Assembly: GCA_029204225.1 (NCBI GenBank)
Contig: CM055096.1
Span: forward strand, 62,416,957-62,480,956
Reading direction: 5' to 3'
Length of the DNA stretch: 64,000 nucleotides
DNA from: Diphasiastrum complanatum
Taxonomy: Eukaryota > Streptophyta > Lycopodiopsida > Lycopodiales > Lycopodiaceae
Part shown: piece after piece, positions 53,081-63,700 of the stretch
Numbering within the stretch: position 1 is the first letter of the stretch
Layout: each line of letters starts with the position of its first letter
Translations under genes and position numbers: made by a program
The notes under the pieces: model-generated
Seen by the model: only the letters and a program-made list of their open reading frames with translations
Told to the model about the DNA's origin: nothing
Databases searched by the model: none

Positions 53081-53800
53081 GAAAGACTTGATTTTTCGAA
53101 CTGTGGTGAGAATAGGCCAATCAATAACCCTCTAGATACGATCAGCCTCAATCTCCACCCCCCGTTCGGAAATCTTATGTCCCAAGTAGGACAATTCCTT
53201 AGCAAAAAAATCACACTTAGACTCCTTGGCAAAGAGCTTTTCCCTTCTTAGAATGTCCAAGACAATCCTAAGATGCTCTCTATGTTCCGCCAAATTCTTA
53301 CTAAACACTAGGATATCATCTAGGAATACCACTACGAATCTTCCCAAATATGGCCTGAACAAATCGTTCATCATTTGTTGGAAAGTTGTCGGTGCATTGG
53401 TCAAACCAAAAGGCAACACCAAAAATTCATAGTGACCAAAGCGAGTTCAAAACCCGATTTTTGGTATATCTTCTGCCTTAATGCGTATCTAATGGTAGCC
53501 CGATCTTAAATCTATCTTGGTAAAGTACCCAGCACCACCAAAATAGTCTATTAGATCATCCATCTGCGGCAGTGGATATCTATTCTTAACGGTTACCTTG
53601 TTCAATTTCTTATAGTCGACGCAAAACCTTATATTCCCATCCTTCTTGGCCACCAGAGCCACTGGTGATGCCCAAGGAAACTTACTAGGTTGTATCCACC
53701 CCTTTTTCAGGTAATCATGTAATTGCCTATTTACCTTAGGTCAGTTTTATGATCAATTCTCCTTTCTGGTGGTAAACCTATAGGAAGGTCTAAAAAAACA
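53081..53800 (-). pseudogene. Chromovirus reverse transcriptase
   Basis: From about 53700 downwards the minus strand reads [46 protein letters not shown] and KIDLRSGYH (first catalytic Asp), with stops near 53490 and 53450. Frame 53132-53422 continues [20 protein letters not shown] and [18 protein letters not shown] (active site FLDD), and [17 protein letters not shown] stop near 53130 separates it from RNase H. The active-site residues remain. Confidence 0.88.
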
Positions 53801-53873
53801 TCATTGAATTCCTGCGTAAGTTCATTATAGGCTTCAAATTTTGTAGTGTTCTCACTGGGTATATTCATGGCAT

Positions 53874-54419
53874 TTATGTTAAGTTGCAGCAAATGATATC
53901 ATCATGAAAACATAAATAAACTTTTAAATCAGAATTCTTCATAATAGAATTAAGTTCATGTTTAGAATAAGGGTTAACATTTTTAGTGTCAACACTTAAA
54001 CTAGCCTTGATCTTACTTAAAGAATTCTCATGCATAAAAGATAAAGATTTTTCAACAAAATCAATTCTTAAAGATTTGTTCTTATCAAAATGCCATTGTT
54101 GCCCAAGAACAATATTTACATTAACTAATTGAACGGCATGGAATTCTAGTTTTTCAGAATAATCCTGAATGTGCAATTCTACATCAGGAACAATAAAATC
54201 CATCAAATTAGAATTACTTCCTGATGCCATTGTCACACGGTATTTTTTCTCACTTTTTCTGGTAGGAAGGTCTGGCGTCTGCACCAAATTTACATTAATA
54301 AAGTTATGAGTGGATCCCGTGTCAAAAAGAACATTAACAACTTGATCATTAACTTTACCTTTAATGCAAATAAGGTCATTAGGACCAAAAACTAGAGAAC
54401 TAGGGAAACAAACATCCAT
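53874..54419 (-). pseudogene. Chromovirus protease
   Basis: Open frame of 181 codons. Residues 25-45 read VNDQVVNVLFDTGSTHNFIN, the retropepsin active site D-T-G-S. NLMDFIVPDVELHIQDYSEK and VNVNIVLGQQWHFDKNKSLR contain the flap and the I-LG--W motif near the end of the domain. Downstream codons up to 53874 are unassigned linker toward RT. It is separated from gag by a frameshift near 54400. Confidence 0.87.
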
Positions 54420-55347
54420 CTCATTACTTTGAGATAGATTACTTGAGGTTGAAGCTTGTTTTTTGACGCAATCACATGCAAGGTGACCCTCGCCATTGCA
54501 CTTGAAACACAGGTTCTTCTTACGAGCTTCAGCTTTATCATAACCACCATGATGGTTTTTAAAAAATTTCTTGGCTTTCTTAGGATAGTTGGAATTGGGA
54601 TGTGTTTCATTAACAACTTCCCTATCCTTCCTCTTAAATTGTAAACCTTTTTTCTACTCATTAGGCTGTTGACCCCTAGGTGGCTTAGGTGTGTCATCAA
54701 AGTATTTTGTAGCTCTAATAGCATCTTCTAGGGTTTTTGGATGGTTCCTACGAACATCCACTTGATAATCTTTTGGTACCCATCAATAAACATTAATATT
54801 TGTACCTTAGACGGAATATCACTATAAAGTGGATTCAGGTACTCATGAAAATCTTGAATAAACTGTTCCAAACCTTTATTCATGGTTAGATGACTCAACT
54901 TTTGGAAGTGTTCATAGTCATCTAAAAGTGGTAGAAAATAATCCCTAAAAAGCTTCAAAAATCATCCCATGTACAAGGTTGATTGCCCTTTGCAACTAAG
55001 TCATCCCACCAAACTAAGGCTCTTCCTTCAAGGAACATAGTGACAGTGGATAACTTCTCAGATTCAGGGAATTGGTTCATGGCAAAGTATTTGTTCCAAA
55101 CATTTAGCCAAGGACTTACCACTTGTAAGTTCCTATCTTTCTTCTCCTCCTTAAACACTTTTATAGGAGGTGGAACTACATGCTTCTTCTGATTGGCTAA
55201 CCTAGACTCTAAGTCTTGGTTTCTTTGATTAGTTTCAAGAAGCTGCTTATTAGTGGCTTGAATTTGTTGGTATAAAAGTTCAAGAGCTTGTGCTACATTG
55301 GATGGGTTTGATAGATCAAATGTTGGGTTTTCATTGGTTTGATCCAT
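54392..55347 (-). pseudogene. Chromovirus gag
   Basis: Three overlapping minus-strand frames. 54955-55347 begins MDQTNENPTFDLSNPSNVAQ and has a Q/N-rich coiled coil, then FALNVWNKYFAMNQFPE-like sequence and TVTMFLEGRALVWWDDL, the retrotrans-gag hallmark (A--W-------G--W). 54728-54958 continues with helices (FLPLLDDYEHFQKLSHLTMN, IQDFHEYLNPLYSDIPSKVQ). Near 54480-54525 a zinc knuckle CFKCNGEGHLACDC is readable in another frame. At least two frameshifts prevent a whole product. Confidence 0.85.
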
Positions 55348-56384
55348 TGGGGTTGCTTGTGTGTTTTCCTATTATGCAAATACAACAACAAATGCTCAAA
55401 TTAGAATGATAGAAATACTTCAATTGTTACATCCAATGCAAATAAAAAGCATTTACTTCTATTCATTCAATCTTATTATTTGTAAGCTCAATCCAAGCCT
55501 ACTATTTGCAAGCTTAATCCAAGCTTAAGAGGAAAACAACAACAAGTTACATTTGCCTTAATCAAAAGCAAAAATGAAAACCAAATCTTTATGTAAACTT
55601 CAATTAACTAATCCAAGCTAATGTTTATATAAAGTTCCCATTCTCATTCCAATTCCATTTGTCATTTCAAAAGCTACCAAAGTTTTCACATTTCTCACTA
55701 TTCTAGATTTCCAAAACCAAGAAACTAGTGTCTAGAAATGGATAACTAATGAAGCTTTATGAAAACTTCAATTTTCAAATCTGATTTTCAAATTTACAGG
55801 TCTGAAAATCAGAACTTCAAAAATGACAAAAAACAGAATTTCAAAACTTGTTTTATGCACAAAGTTACACTACCATTCCCTTCCTACATTGCCATCTTCA
55901 TGAAACTAGGAGATAGAAAGGTGTAACTAATGAAGTTTGAATGAAAACTTCACTTTTCAGATCTGATTTTCAGATTTACAGCTCTAAAAAACAGAACTTT
56001 AAAATGAAAATCAGAACTTCGAACACTTCATTTATGCAAAAAAAACACTAGTTTTGATCAAAACACATAGCTAGAATCAATCTTTTTGCAAAAAAAAGTT
56101 TGTGTATGTAGAGGAAGACTTCCTCTAACCACCCCACAAATCTTTTTTCAGAACCTATTAAAAACCCAAAGCCCACTTTAAAACTTCTCTAACATGATCA
56201 AAAATCAGCCCCTAAACAATTCTATAAGCATCACTACTCTCTTCCAAAGAGAGCTAGATTCATTGGGTACTTCAACTACAAGCTTCCTACAACTAGAAAA
56301 GCCTATAATCTTTCCCAAAAAAAATTTAGTTGGTGATCTTAATAGAACTTGAAGAAGGTTAGAAAGGTTACCATCCTTTGTCTA
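55348..56384 (-). other. Leader of the chromovirus
   Basis: About 1 kb between PBS and gag start. T-rich on its own strand (A-rich on plus), with two related copies of a roughly 90-base stretch (AACTTCA-TTTTCA-ATCTGATTTTCA, near 55760 and 55945). No gene. Confidence 0.6.
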
Positions 56385-56396
56385 GCTCTGATACCA
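56385..56396 (-). other. Primer-binding site of the chromovirus
   Basis: Minus strand TGGTATCAGAGC, perfect, directly after the 5' LTR. Confidence 0.93.
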
Positions 56397-56397
56397 C

Positions 56398-57477
56398 TTT
56401 TACAAGTAGAGATGAGGAAGTCCTCCAAATCCAAGGTAGAGCCTTCAAATGTCCTCCAAGCAACCTGCAAGCTTCAAAATGCTCCCCAACTCCAAGCTAG
56501 GATGCCTCCACCTACAAGTAAGGATCTGCAAGCCTCCAAGGATCTCTCCTCCACCTGTTTCCCTACTCTTTAAACACAAAGATAGATAACAAGTTGGCCT
56601 CAAGTATTCACCACCCAACCATAGCTAGATCCAAGCTCCAAGCAAGACCTATCTAGCACCCCCTTGCTAACCATAAACAAATCACAAGCATACCACAACA
56701 CTCCATAGCATACTCAAGATCCAAACTCTACTTATGTCCCATACCGTAAGCAAGATCCAAACCTCAAGCATACTACCACAAGAAAGCACTCTACACACTA
56801 GGAGCAACACTAGAGCATAAGCCAAGCAAACAAGAGAGATCTCCCCCCTCCCAATGGGCGCTCTACTACCCTCATATAGATGGCCCATGGACCCCTCCAA
56901 TGCACTATGGAGTTTCATGCTCATCCAATGAGAGAGAGAGAAGCCTAGGGGAGTTAAAGAATCTCCAAGAGTCTCCATAGGCTTATGGAATGTCAAGAGA
57001 CTCCTTCCATAACCTATGACTCTTTGAATGCCTTTTCTTGTGGGAGTTGGGAACTCAATAAACACTCTAGAAGGGCGCCCTCCTACTAGATCCCATTGCC
57101 CAAGTTGTGCAAGTATACTTTGGTCCTAGACCAATAAAGTGATATGGTTCAAGGTTGAGGCCCAAGTTTAGAAAAATAGTCATCCAATGACTTTCTAACA
57201 CCTCTCTAGGTTCCATACCTCCATCCAAGGCATAGACACCTACCTACCCTTAACCAAGGACACTAGTACCTTAATTTAAGGCACCTACCCCTAGTACTAA
57301 GGGTACCCTTTATCCAAGGGTCATGTGACTCCATACCTCCAACTAAGGTATAGTCACTTGCCTGTCCTTATCCAAGGGCACATACCCTTAATTCTAAGGG
57401 TACCTTGCCATTTAGTCCCCAACACTAAATGGACTATTAGGGGTCTAAAGTACTGCTAGTTACATAGGTATGTAACA
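56398..57477 (-). repeat. 5' LTR of the chromovirus, about 1080 bases
   Basis: Minus strand starts TGTTACATACC and ends CTTGTAAAAG at the PBS. The terminal pair TGTTAC/GTAAAA is an imperfect form of TGTTAC/GTAACA. It carries the 20-base block missing in the other LTR. Confidence 0.9.
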
Positions 57478-57725
57478 GGTCTACATCTATTTACAAAGCC
57501 TAGGAAATATGTCTAGCTCCTACATGGTCGTTCCTTCTCTGGGATACACCATGTAGGCTCACATAGATATTTCACTGTCATCCTAGCTAGTAATTTCTCG
57601 GCTCTCATGCTCGGCTCTCAGCTTCTTCTGCTCTCCTCCTTCTGAGACCTCCTCGGTCATGGGTGAGAGGTATTCTGTGTCTTCGGCTTGGCTTGCATAT
57701 GGGGATTCTCTGGAATCTGCTAACA
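57478..57725 (-). repeat. Outer 5' LTR, outer-side part (right of the inner element)
   Basis: Matches 46549-46784 of the intact LTR and ends CTAACA at the GAGAG duplication. A short extra TGCTCGGCTCTCA repeat near 57608 is not in the left LTR. Confidence 0.88.
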
Positions 57726-58165
57726 GAGAGAAGCTACGTAGAGAGAGAATGCAAACCAATAACATTTGGTTGTCATTTTTTGAGTTTTCGGCCTTGCCCG
57801 ACGTTTAACTACTATGGTTAACTTCAAACATTAATTAGTTAAGCATGAGATGTAATAACTTCTCTGCATGCTCCCTACATGAGTATCGTTGTAAATCTTG
57901 GTGTGCTCAATACAAAAACTGAAGCGGGAGTATTATGAGCACTTTTGAAATCTCTGTATGCTTACATTAAAATATTAGGCAAGACGTTTTCAGAACGACA
58001 TAGACATTGCAAAAGTAAGGTACGCTAGATTTATTCAGTTTGACTTATTGTAGTTTGAAGCATTTACGTATTTTAGCTTTCAACAGTGGCCAATGTTTCG
58101 TTTGCATGTTGCACTTCCTATGGAATGCACTCCATTTATTAAGAAAAATTGGAAAGTTGTAGAGA
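57726..58165 (+). repeat. Repeat family U, fragment 3 continued (non-coding part)
   Basis: Continues the sequence interrupted at 45701. It matches 39793-40230 closely. TTTTAGCTTTCAACAG directly before TGGCCAATG resembles a splice acceptor, with coding sequence starting after it. Confidence 0.85.
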
Positions 58166-59160
58166 ATGTTGCTGCAATAGTTAGAGAATTGAGAATGAAT
58201 TATCATAAGAATATAGATTTGTGGGTGGATGGATCAATTCATCCTAGAGATCCAACTACCAATTTGTGTCCAGATTTCAAGTCCGTATCTCATCTTCTCA
58301 TATTTGTATGCAAAGGAAATAGCGGATTACTTGGATATGGTCAAAGGTTGTGTGATATTGGAATGCATATTGTATCTTGTCTTAATCAGAAATTCCAGTT
58401 TGCTCATCAACAATTGCAACGTGCTAATCAACATTTGCTTATTATATGCAACACACTAGTGCTGAAAACATTGCACTCAAGCATGTTATATCAGAGTTGA
58501 ATGCTACATTCATTAGTCTTCCGGGCTCAAACCAAGACATGTTAGAATCCTTGGAAATGTTGTAATCCGACAGTTTAAAATATGTTGTTGATATACAAGT
58601 TATCAAAAGACAAAGATGAAAAAGAAAAGAAAGAGATTATTGACAAAAAATATTGATGACTTACCTACAAATAGCCGCAATTAGAAGAAAAGGATTCAAA
58701 CATTCAAGTATGTTTTCTTATAAACTGTCTATTTGATTTGTATTTGTCATTTAAGTTTGATTTGCATTTGATAATATGAATTAGAAATTTACTAAACATA
58801 ATTTGAGTTTTATATGGTTTTTGCAAATCATGTTTGGTGGCAAAGAACTACTTAACAAATCGTTCATGCATTGGAGAATCTTGAAGTCATGCTCTACAAA
58901 GAAACTTAGCAAAGGCAATGATAAAAAATATCCTCGGTTTGAAAAAATGAAAAAAGAAATTGCAGAGACTGTTTTGAATAACGTTCAAACTTACTTGAAT
59001 GCAAATGTGAGACAAGATGCATGTGATGATTCTAGAATTAGCAGAAATGTGTTTTTTTTAGAATAGTTAAAGAAGCCTTTTCTCAAGTGATGGTTAAAAA
59101 ACTTATCTTCCTCGTCCATATCGGGTAAGATTAGCAAGAAATTATTCTACCCATAAAAGG
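58093..59160 (+). pseudogene. Repeat family U, coding part (plus copy)
   Basis: Frame 58093-58500 (135 codons) begins MFRLHVALPMECTPFIKKNW and VVENVAAIVRELRMNYHKNI, then LWVDGSIHPRDPTTNLCPDF, and QFAHQQLQRANQHLL. A one-base change near 58445 moves the reading to NTSAENIALKHVISELNATF and LPGSNQDMLESLEML. A later frame (58803-59066) reads MFGGKELLNKSFMHWRI and KKLSKGNDKKYPRFEKMKKE. 58470-59155 is repeated in inverted orientation at 60260-60950. No catalytic motif is visible. Family and function unknown; probably the gene of an undescribed transposon. Confidence 0.55.
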
Positions 59161-59367
59161 TAGCGTCCTGGACAGTCCATGTTGTACCACCAAACCATGC
59201 TTTTGGCCCACAAAAAGATCATCTTCAATGGCCCTTTATTTAGGATATATAGACATGAGCAAAAAGAAAAATCTATAGTTTTTAGATCCATATGAAAGGA
59301 GATTGTTCCTTCATGACAATACCACGCATCTCAAACTTGGAGATGATGAAAATTGAAATTAAAATAG

Positions 59368-59369
<2 letters not shown>
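59161..59369. other. Unassigned loop sequence
   Basis: Between the plus U copy and the AT repeat. It has no match to the other U copies and no gene. Confidence 0.35.

Positions 59370-59416
<47 letters not shown>
59370..59416 (+). repeat. (AT)n microsatellite
   Basis: About 23 AT units, at the 3' edge of the inverted U copy. Confidence 0.97.
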
Positions 59417-59419
<3 letters not shown>

Positions 59420-59429
59420 TTCCATTGTA

Positions 59430-60950
59430 TCATGAGGATCTCTCTTTTCTTATGAATTTGAATGCTTTATGAGAGATCATAATGTTTGTCGAGTTCTCAG
59501 CTTGATATCTAACTCCTATGTAGAACTACTAGAATAGTTGTACTAAATATTCATTTTTTGAATTATGAAATGCTCCTTGGTCGTCCCAAATTCATATTGT
59601 AGCAATCCTTCATGCAATAAAGACATGGATGCTTTGATGTTACCCCATGAGAGACATTATACATACATTTCAATGTTTTCAAATCGCCTGCAAGGTGCCA
59701 TTAAATTTGAGGACTTCCATGTTTTTCGACTGTAAGTTTTTCACCCTTCAAATGTCTCTTTATATTCTCGCCATATTCAGTATGTGAAAATATCCATGAA
59801 AGTATTTTATGGTCCTCTTTCAAGACCTATAGAGAAGCAAGTAATGCATGACATGTTAATAAAAAAAAGACAATGTGTTCAATGTTAATAATGACACTTA
59901 AAAAGAAAATTAAAAATTGAAAAGTATACTTGGAATGTAGCCAACCACCATATGTGATTTTTTAATTGAACACTAAACGTTTGATCATCGGTATTTGATA
60001 TTTTGTTCATCAAAGTGACACTCACTCATTCCAACTTTTGACCTTTGATGATTTTGGATTCATCTAATTTCATTACAATAATAATCTTTTTATTTACGTG
60101 ATGTTCGTCTAGTTTATAAAATCGAATAATGCAGTTTAGAACATTTTCAATATCAAGAAAAATACTATTGCAATCGTTGTAATTATGCACACCACTTTTT
60201 GATTTGTATAAATCAACTATATGGTGTGGTTGGCCAACTACTTTGAACATTCCGTCATTATAATAATTTCATGCTAATCTTACCCAATATGGATGAGGAA
60301 GATAAGTTTTTAACCATCACTTGAGAAAAGGCTTCTTTAACTATTCTAAAAAAAAGTAGAATAAGCATTTATGCTAATTCTAGAATCATCACATGCACCT
60401 TGTATCACATTTGCATCTATGTAAGTTTGAACCTTATTCAAAACAGTCTATGCAATTTCTTTTTTCATTTTTTCAAACCAAGGATTTTTCATCATTGCCT
60501 TTGCTAAGTTTCTTGGTAAAACATGACTTAAAGATTCTCCCATGCATGAACGATTTGTTAAATAGTTCTTTGCCACCAAACATGATCTGTAAAAAACATA
60601 TAAAACTCAAACTATGTTTAATAAATTTCTAATTTGTATTATCAAATGCAAATCAAACTTAAATGACAAATACAAATCAAATAGATGGTTTATAAGAAAA
60701 CATACTTGAATGTTCGAATCCTTTTCTTCTGATTGTTGCTATTTGTAGATAAGTCATCAATATTCTTCGTCAATAATCTCTTTCTTTTACTTTTCATCAT
60801 TGTCTTTTTGATAACTTGTATATCAACAACATATTCTAAACTGTCGGATCACAAAATTTCGAAGGATTCTAACATATTTTGGTTTGAGCCCTGAAGACTA
60901 GTGACTGTAGCATTTTACTCTGATATAACATGCTTGAGTGCAATGTTGTC
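59430..60950 (-). pseudogene. Repeat family U, inverted copy
   Basis: The most continuous coding part of U. On the minus strand, 60950-60260 repeats 58470-59155, and 60260-59430 repeats 43634-44450, so this copy shows how the two parts join. 60026-60250 reads MFKVVGQPHHIVDLYKSKSG, VHNYNDCNSIFLDIENVLNC and DEHHVNKKIIIVMKLDESKI. It is broken by stops and shifts. Between 60720 and 60590 an AT-rich stretch may be an intron: the frame stops after a K-rich patch and resumes at the MFGGKEL block after a T-rich run ending ACAG. Confidence 0.6.
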
Positions 60951-61440
60951 AGCACATACATTGCATTCTCCCTCACTGCCCACTACTTCTCTGCATGCTC
61001 AATCGATACGTCCACACCCAATATCAATTCAATGCACATAAAAGCTTTCTCCTTCATAGGAAAGCCCTTTAGCGCATTCAATTGATATTGGATTTCACAT
61101 ATCATTTCAACGTGAAGAAGGCAGTTCACCTGTGAGGGACCACACTCTTGTGTGTTCAATCAATACATGGCATGAACTAAGCAAACAGCAAGGCTCAACT
61201 CAAGCGAAGTTCCTGTGCATGCTGTTGTCGTGGACAAAGAGCACCACCTCCTCCTCCTAAGTCCTCCACCACCACCACCACCTCCCCCTCCACCTCCCCC
61301 TCCACCTTCATCTCAAAGATAGCAATGACAAAATTTTACAGCAAAATGAATCTCAATCAATCCTAAAAGTGATGGAGGATGCACAAATAAAAGATCTAGA
61401 TCCAAACTATAAGCTAGAATCAAGACTAGTTACCAAAACT
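60951..61440. other. No gene; contains a CCT/CCA repeat
   Basis: No long frame or retroelement motif. 61243-61308 is a simple triplet/hexamer tract (CACCACCTCCTCC, CCACCACCACC, CCTCCCCCTCCA). Confidence 0.45.
61243..61308 (+). repeat. CCT/CCA low-complexity tract
   Basis: Alternating CCT, CCA and CCTCCCCCTCCA units. Confidence 0.85.
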
Positions 61441-61994
61441 AGCAAATTTGGCATTTAACTCCACATTAGGCACATAGATTTGATCAAATGAACCAAAGTA
61501 AAGTACAGCAAGCTTCTCAGACCTGTAAATAGGTACCTTCCAAACCAAGCAATTAATGCATAAGAACACTCACATCCAATAGCTAGAACTCGCCACCAAA
61601 AGACAATGATGATAGAAGTGGAAAACCTTGACTTTTTTTGATAATTTGATGGAGATCCCATCATGTATTTATATATTTCAAGTTCGGATCTGAGCATATT
61701 AGGGTACCTCTGAACTTATCATACCCTAACCCTAACATCTACCCTAATAGGTCATTGTATCCACCCTAGCTTGGGGTCAAGATCTTGAGATCCAAAAATA
61801 ATGAAAAACATGCTATTTTTAGATCCTAGAATTTCTCTAGCCTATCCAAACACATTTTTGTCTCATTTCAAAGATGCTATCACAATGTAATATGAGGAAT
61901 GAACTTATTGGAAATCATCCTATGTGATTTGGCACATGTGACATCTATATACATGGCCATCTTGCCAAGTACAATGCATTGTGAAATTTCAATA
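61440..61994 (-). repeat. 3' LTR of copia E (outer edge about)
   Basis: Minus strand begins TATTGAAATTTCAC (TG mutated to TA) after GAGGAGGAG. It shares words and spacing with the D LTR. An ATATATAAATAC box lies near 61665-61676. The far end is not visible. Confidence 0.55.
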
Positions 61995-62003
61995 CTCCTC
62001 CTC
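61995..62003 (-). other. Polypurine tract of copia E
   Basis: Minus strand GAGGAGGAG, the same as in D. Confidence 0.75.
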
Positions 62004-62008
62004 ACAAT

Positions 62009-62680
62009 CTAGCTAGATGATAACATAGCTTTACTAATTAAGCCAAGGGCTGATCTAAGCTTCAAAAAAGCATTCTTTTGAAGAGTCTCTATCAATATAT
62101 CACCTATGCATTCTTCACTTGAACCATGCTCCAATGAGACCTCCTTAGCTTGGACCTTTTCTCTTACAAAGTGGTGAGCAATCTCTATGTGTTTGCTCCT
62201 TGCATGGTAGGTTGGATTGGATGCTAGGTGTTGGGCTGAGAAGTTGTCATTGTAGATGAGTGGAATGAAACCTGATCTGATCACTTTGAGATTCTCAAGC
62301 AACCTCTTGATCCATAGTACTTCCTTGGTTGTCGTTGTTAGAGCCTTGTACTCAGCCTCGGTTGATGAAAGAGATATTGTTTCTTGCTTCTTTGATAGCC
62401 AAGAAACCACACCTTCTCCAATGTAAGTTGCAAAGGCACTTGTTGACTTTCTATCCTTCTTGTCCCCTGCAAAATCTGAATCACTAAAAGCATGCAAGTT
62501 AATGGATTCACCTCTATAAAGGATTCCAAAATCTAGTGTGCTCGAGATGTATCTCAATATTCTTTTGGCACATTTCCAATAGATAAGTAATGGATCTTGC
62601 ATTTTTGACTAAGCTTACAAACACTATAGCAAAGATTAGGTCTTGTTATGGTTATCCACATTAAGGAGCCAATAAGTTGC
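62009..62680 (-). pseudogene. Copia E RNase H
   Basis: Frame 62009-62602 (197 codons) reads WKCAKRILRYISSTLDFGIL, AFSDSDFAGDKKDRKSTSAF, VSWLSKKQETISLSSTEAEY, YHARSKHIEIAHHFVREKVQ and the decayed SEECIGDILIETLQKNAFLK (normally ADLLTKPL). A shift near 62603 precedes DITLYRQLIGSLMWITITRP. At about 62690 this joins directly to integrase-side sequence, so RT, including both catalytic blocks, is deleted. Confidence 0.87.
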
Positions 62681-63700
62681 CTATAAAGAGTGATGTCCTT
62701 GAGTGATGAAGGAATAAGAAGAAGTACTCCCCTCGGCTTGCTTACCCTTGTCCTTGTATGTGAGCCTTAATGGCTCCATCCTTGACCTTGTGGATCTTCT
62801 TGGTGTGCTTGGTGTTCTTGGTTCTAGCTCCTCCTCATGATCAAGCTCCTCCTTGATCTCGGGTACCTCTCTACCAATAGAGTGGTTAGATGAATCATCT
62901 TCAAGCTTATGCATTCTAGTCTCATCAATGATATCTCTAGAAATGACAACCTTTTCAGAAGAGGGAATGTAGATTTTGTAACCTTTGCTTGCATTGCCAT
63001 AACCTACCATGATCCCCTTCATGGATGATTGATCCTCCTTGGTTCTTTTGTCCAAAAGGACATGTACATAGCAAATACATCCAAACACCTTCAAGATTTT
63101 GAGATTAGGCTTTTCTCCATACAATAACTCATAAGATGTTTTACCATTTATAGAGCTACATGGAACTCTATTACATAAGAAGTTAGCAAATGTGAGAGCT
63201 TCTCCCCAAAAAGACTTAAGTAGGCATGCATCTAATCTTAGAGCTTTAGAACACTCACATCGAAAGTCTTTGAACTCATTGGACATATATTCTCCTCCAT
63301 TATCACTTCTAAAGAACTTGATCTTGTGATTATGATGCTTTTCAACAAAAGTCTTGAACTTTACAAAACTCTCAAAAACATGTGCTTTAGAGGAAAGTAG
63401 ATATACCCATCCATATCTTGAGTAGTCATCTATAAAGGTGACAAAGGTTGTAGCTCCACCATTGCTCTTTGTGCTAGCAAAATGCACATCCGAGTGGATC
63501 AACTCGAGAGGATGACTTGTCTTTGTGTGAAAAAGGTAACGTGTGTGCCTTAGCCAAGGCACAAGCTTCACATACCCTTTCCTCCTTTGCCAAAGATCTT
63601 GGAAGGCCGAGAGCAAGCCCCTCCTTGCACATAGCTTCCATAGACTTGGTGTTGATGTGACCAAGCCTCTTGTACCCACAAGTCAAATGTGGTCATCTTG
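62681..63700 (-). pseudogene. Copia E integrase with internal deletion
   Basis: Frame 62681-63679 (332 codons; the first 50 are out of register with the pre-integrase domain, which is readable in a second frame as KRLGHINTKSMEAMCKEGLA and CEACALAKAHTLPF). HPLELIHSDVHFASTKSNGG (Asp 1) and FFRSDNGGEYMSNEFKDF (Asp 2) are present. The frame then reads RCECSKALRLDACLLKSFWG: the segment with the catalytic Glu (PQQNGVAERRNRTL in D) is deleted in frame. The C-terminal half (FGCICYVHVLLDKRTKEDQS, GIMVGYGNASKGYKIYIPSS, RRSTRSRMEPLRLTYKDKG) is intact. The product would be an inactive integrase. Confidence 0.9.

Larger units (their letters stand above)
49924..57477 (-). mobile_element. Inner Ty3/gypsy chromovirus, about 7.55 kb
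   Basis: Two long LTRs (49924-50981, 56398-57477) enclose, in minus orientation, PBS, gag with zinc knuckle, protease, RT, RNase H, integrase and a C-terminal chromodomain-like segment: the full gypsy order. It sits inside the right-hand LTR of the outer element. Flanks are GGCCT (49919-49923) and GGTCT (57478-57482), a probable five-base duplication with one later change. Coding parts are broken by several frameshifts, so it is structurally complete but inactive. Confidence 0.9.
45702..57725 (-). mobile_element. Outer Ty3/gypsy element (with nested inner element)
   Basis: Begins TGTTCAG and ends CTAACA, flanked by perfect GAGAG duplications (45697-45701, 57726-57730). The intact copy of the target at 39788 has GAGAG once. 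Minus orientation: the 5' LTR is at the right (57478-57725 plus 49581-49923, split by the inner element), the RT-RNase H frame is in the middle and the complete 3' LTR is at the left. Excluding the insert, about 4.5 kb remain. Gag, protease and integrase are missing, so it moved, if at all, with help from another copy or lost these parts later. Confidence 0.9.
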
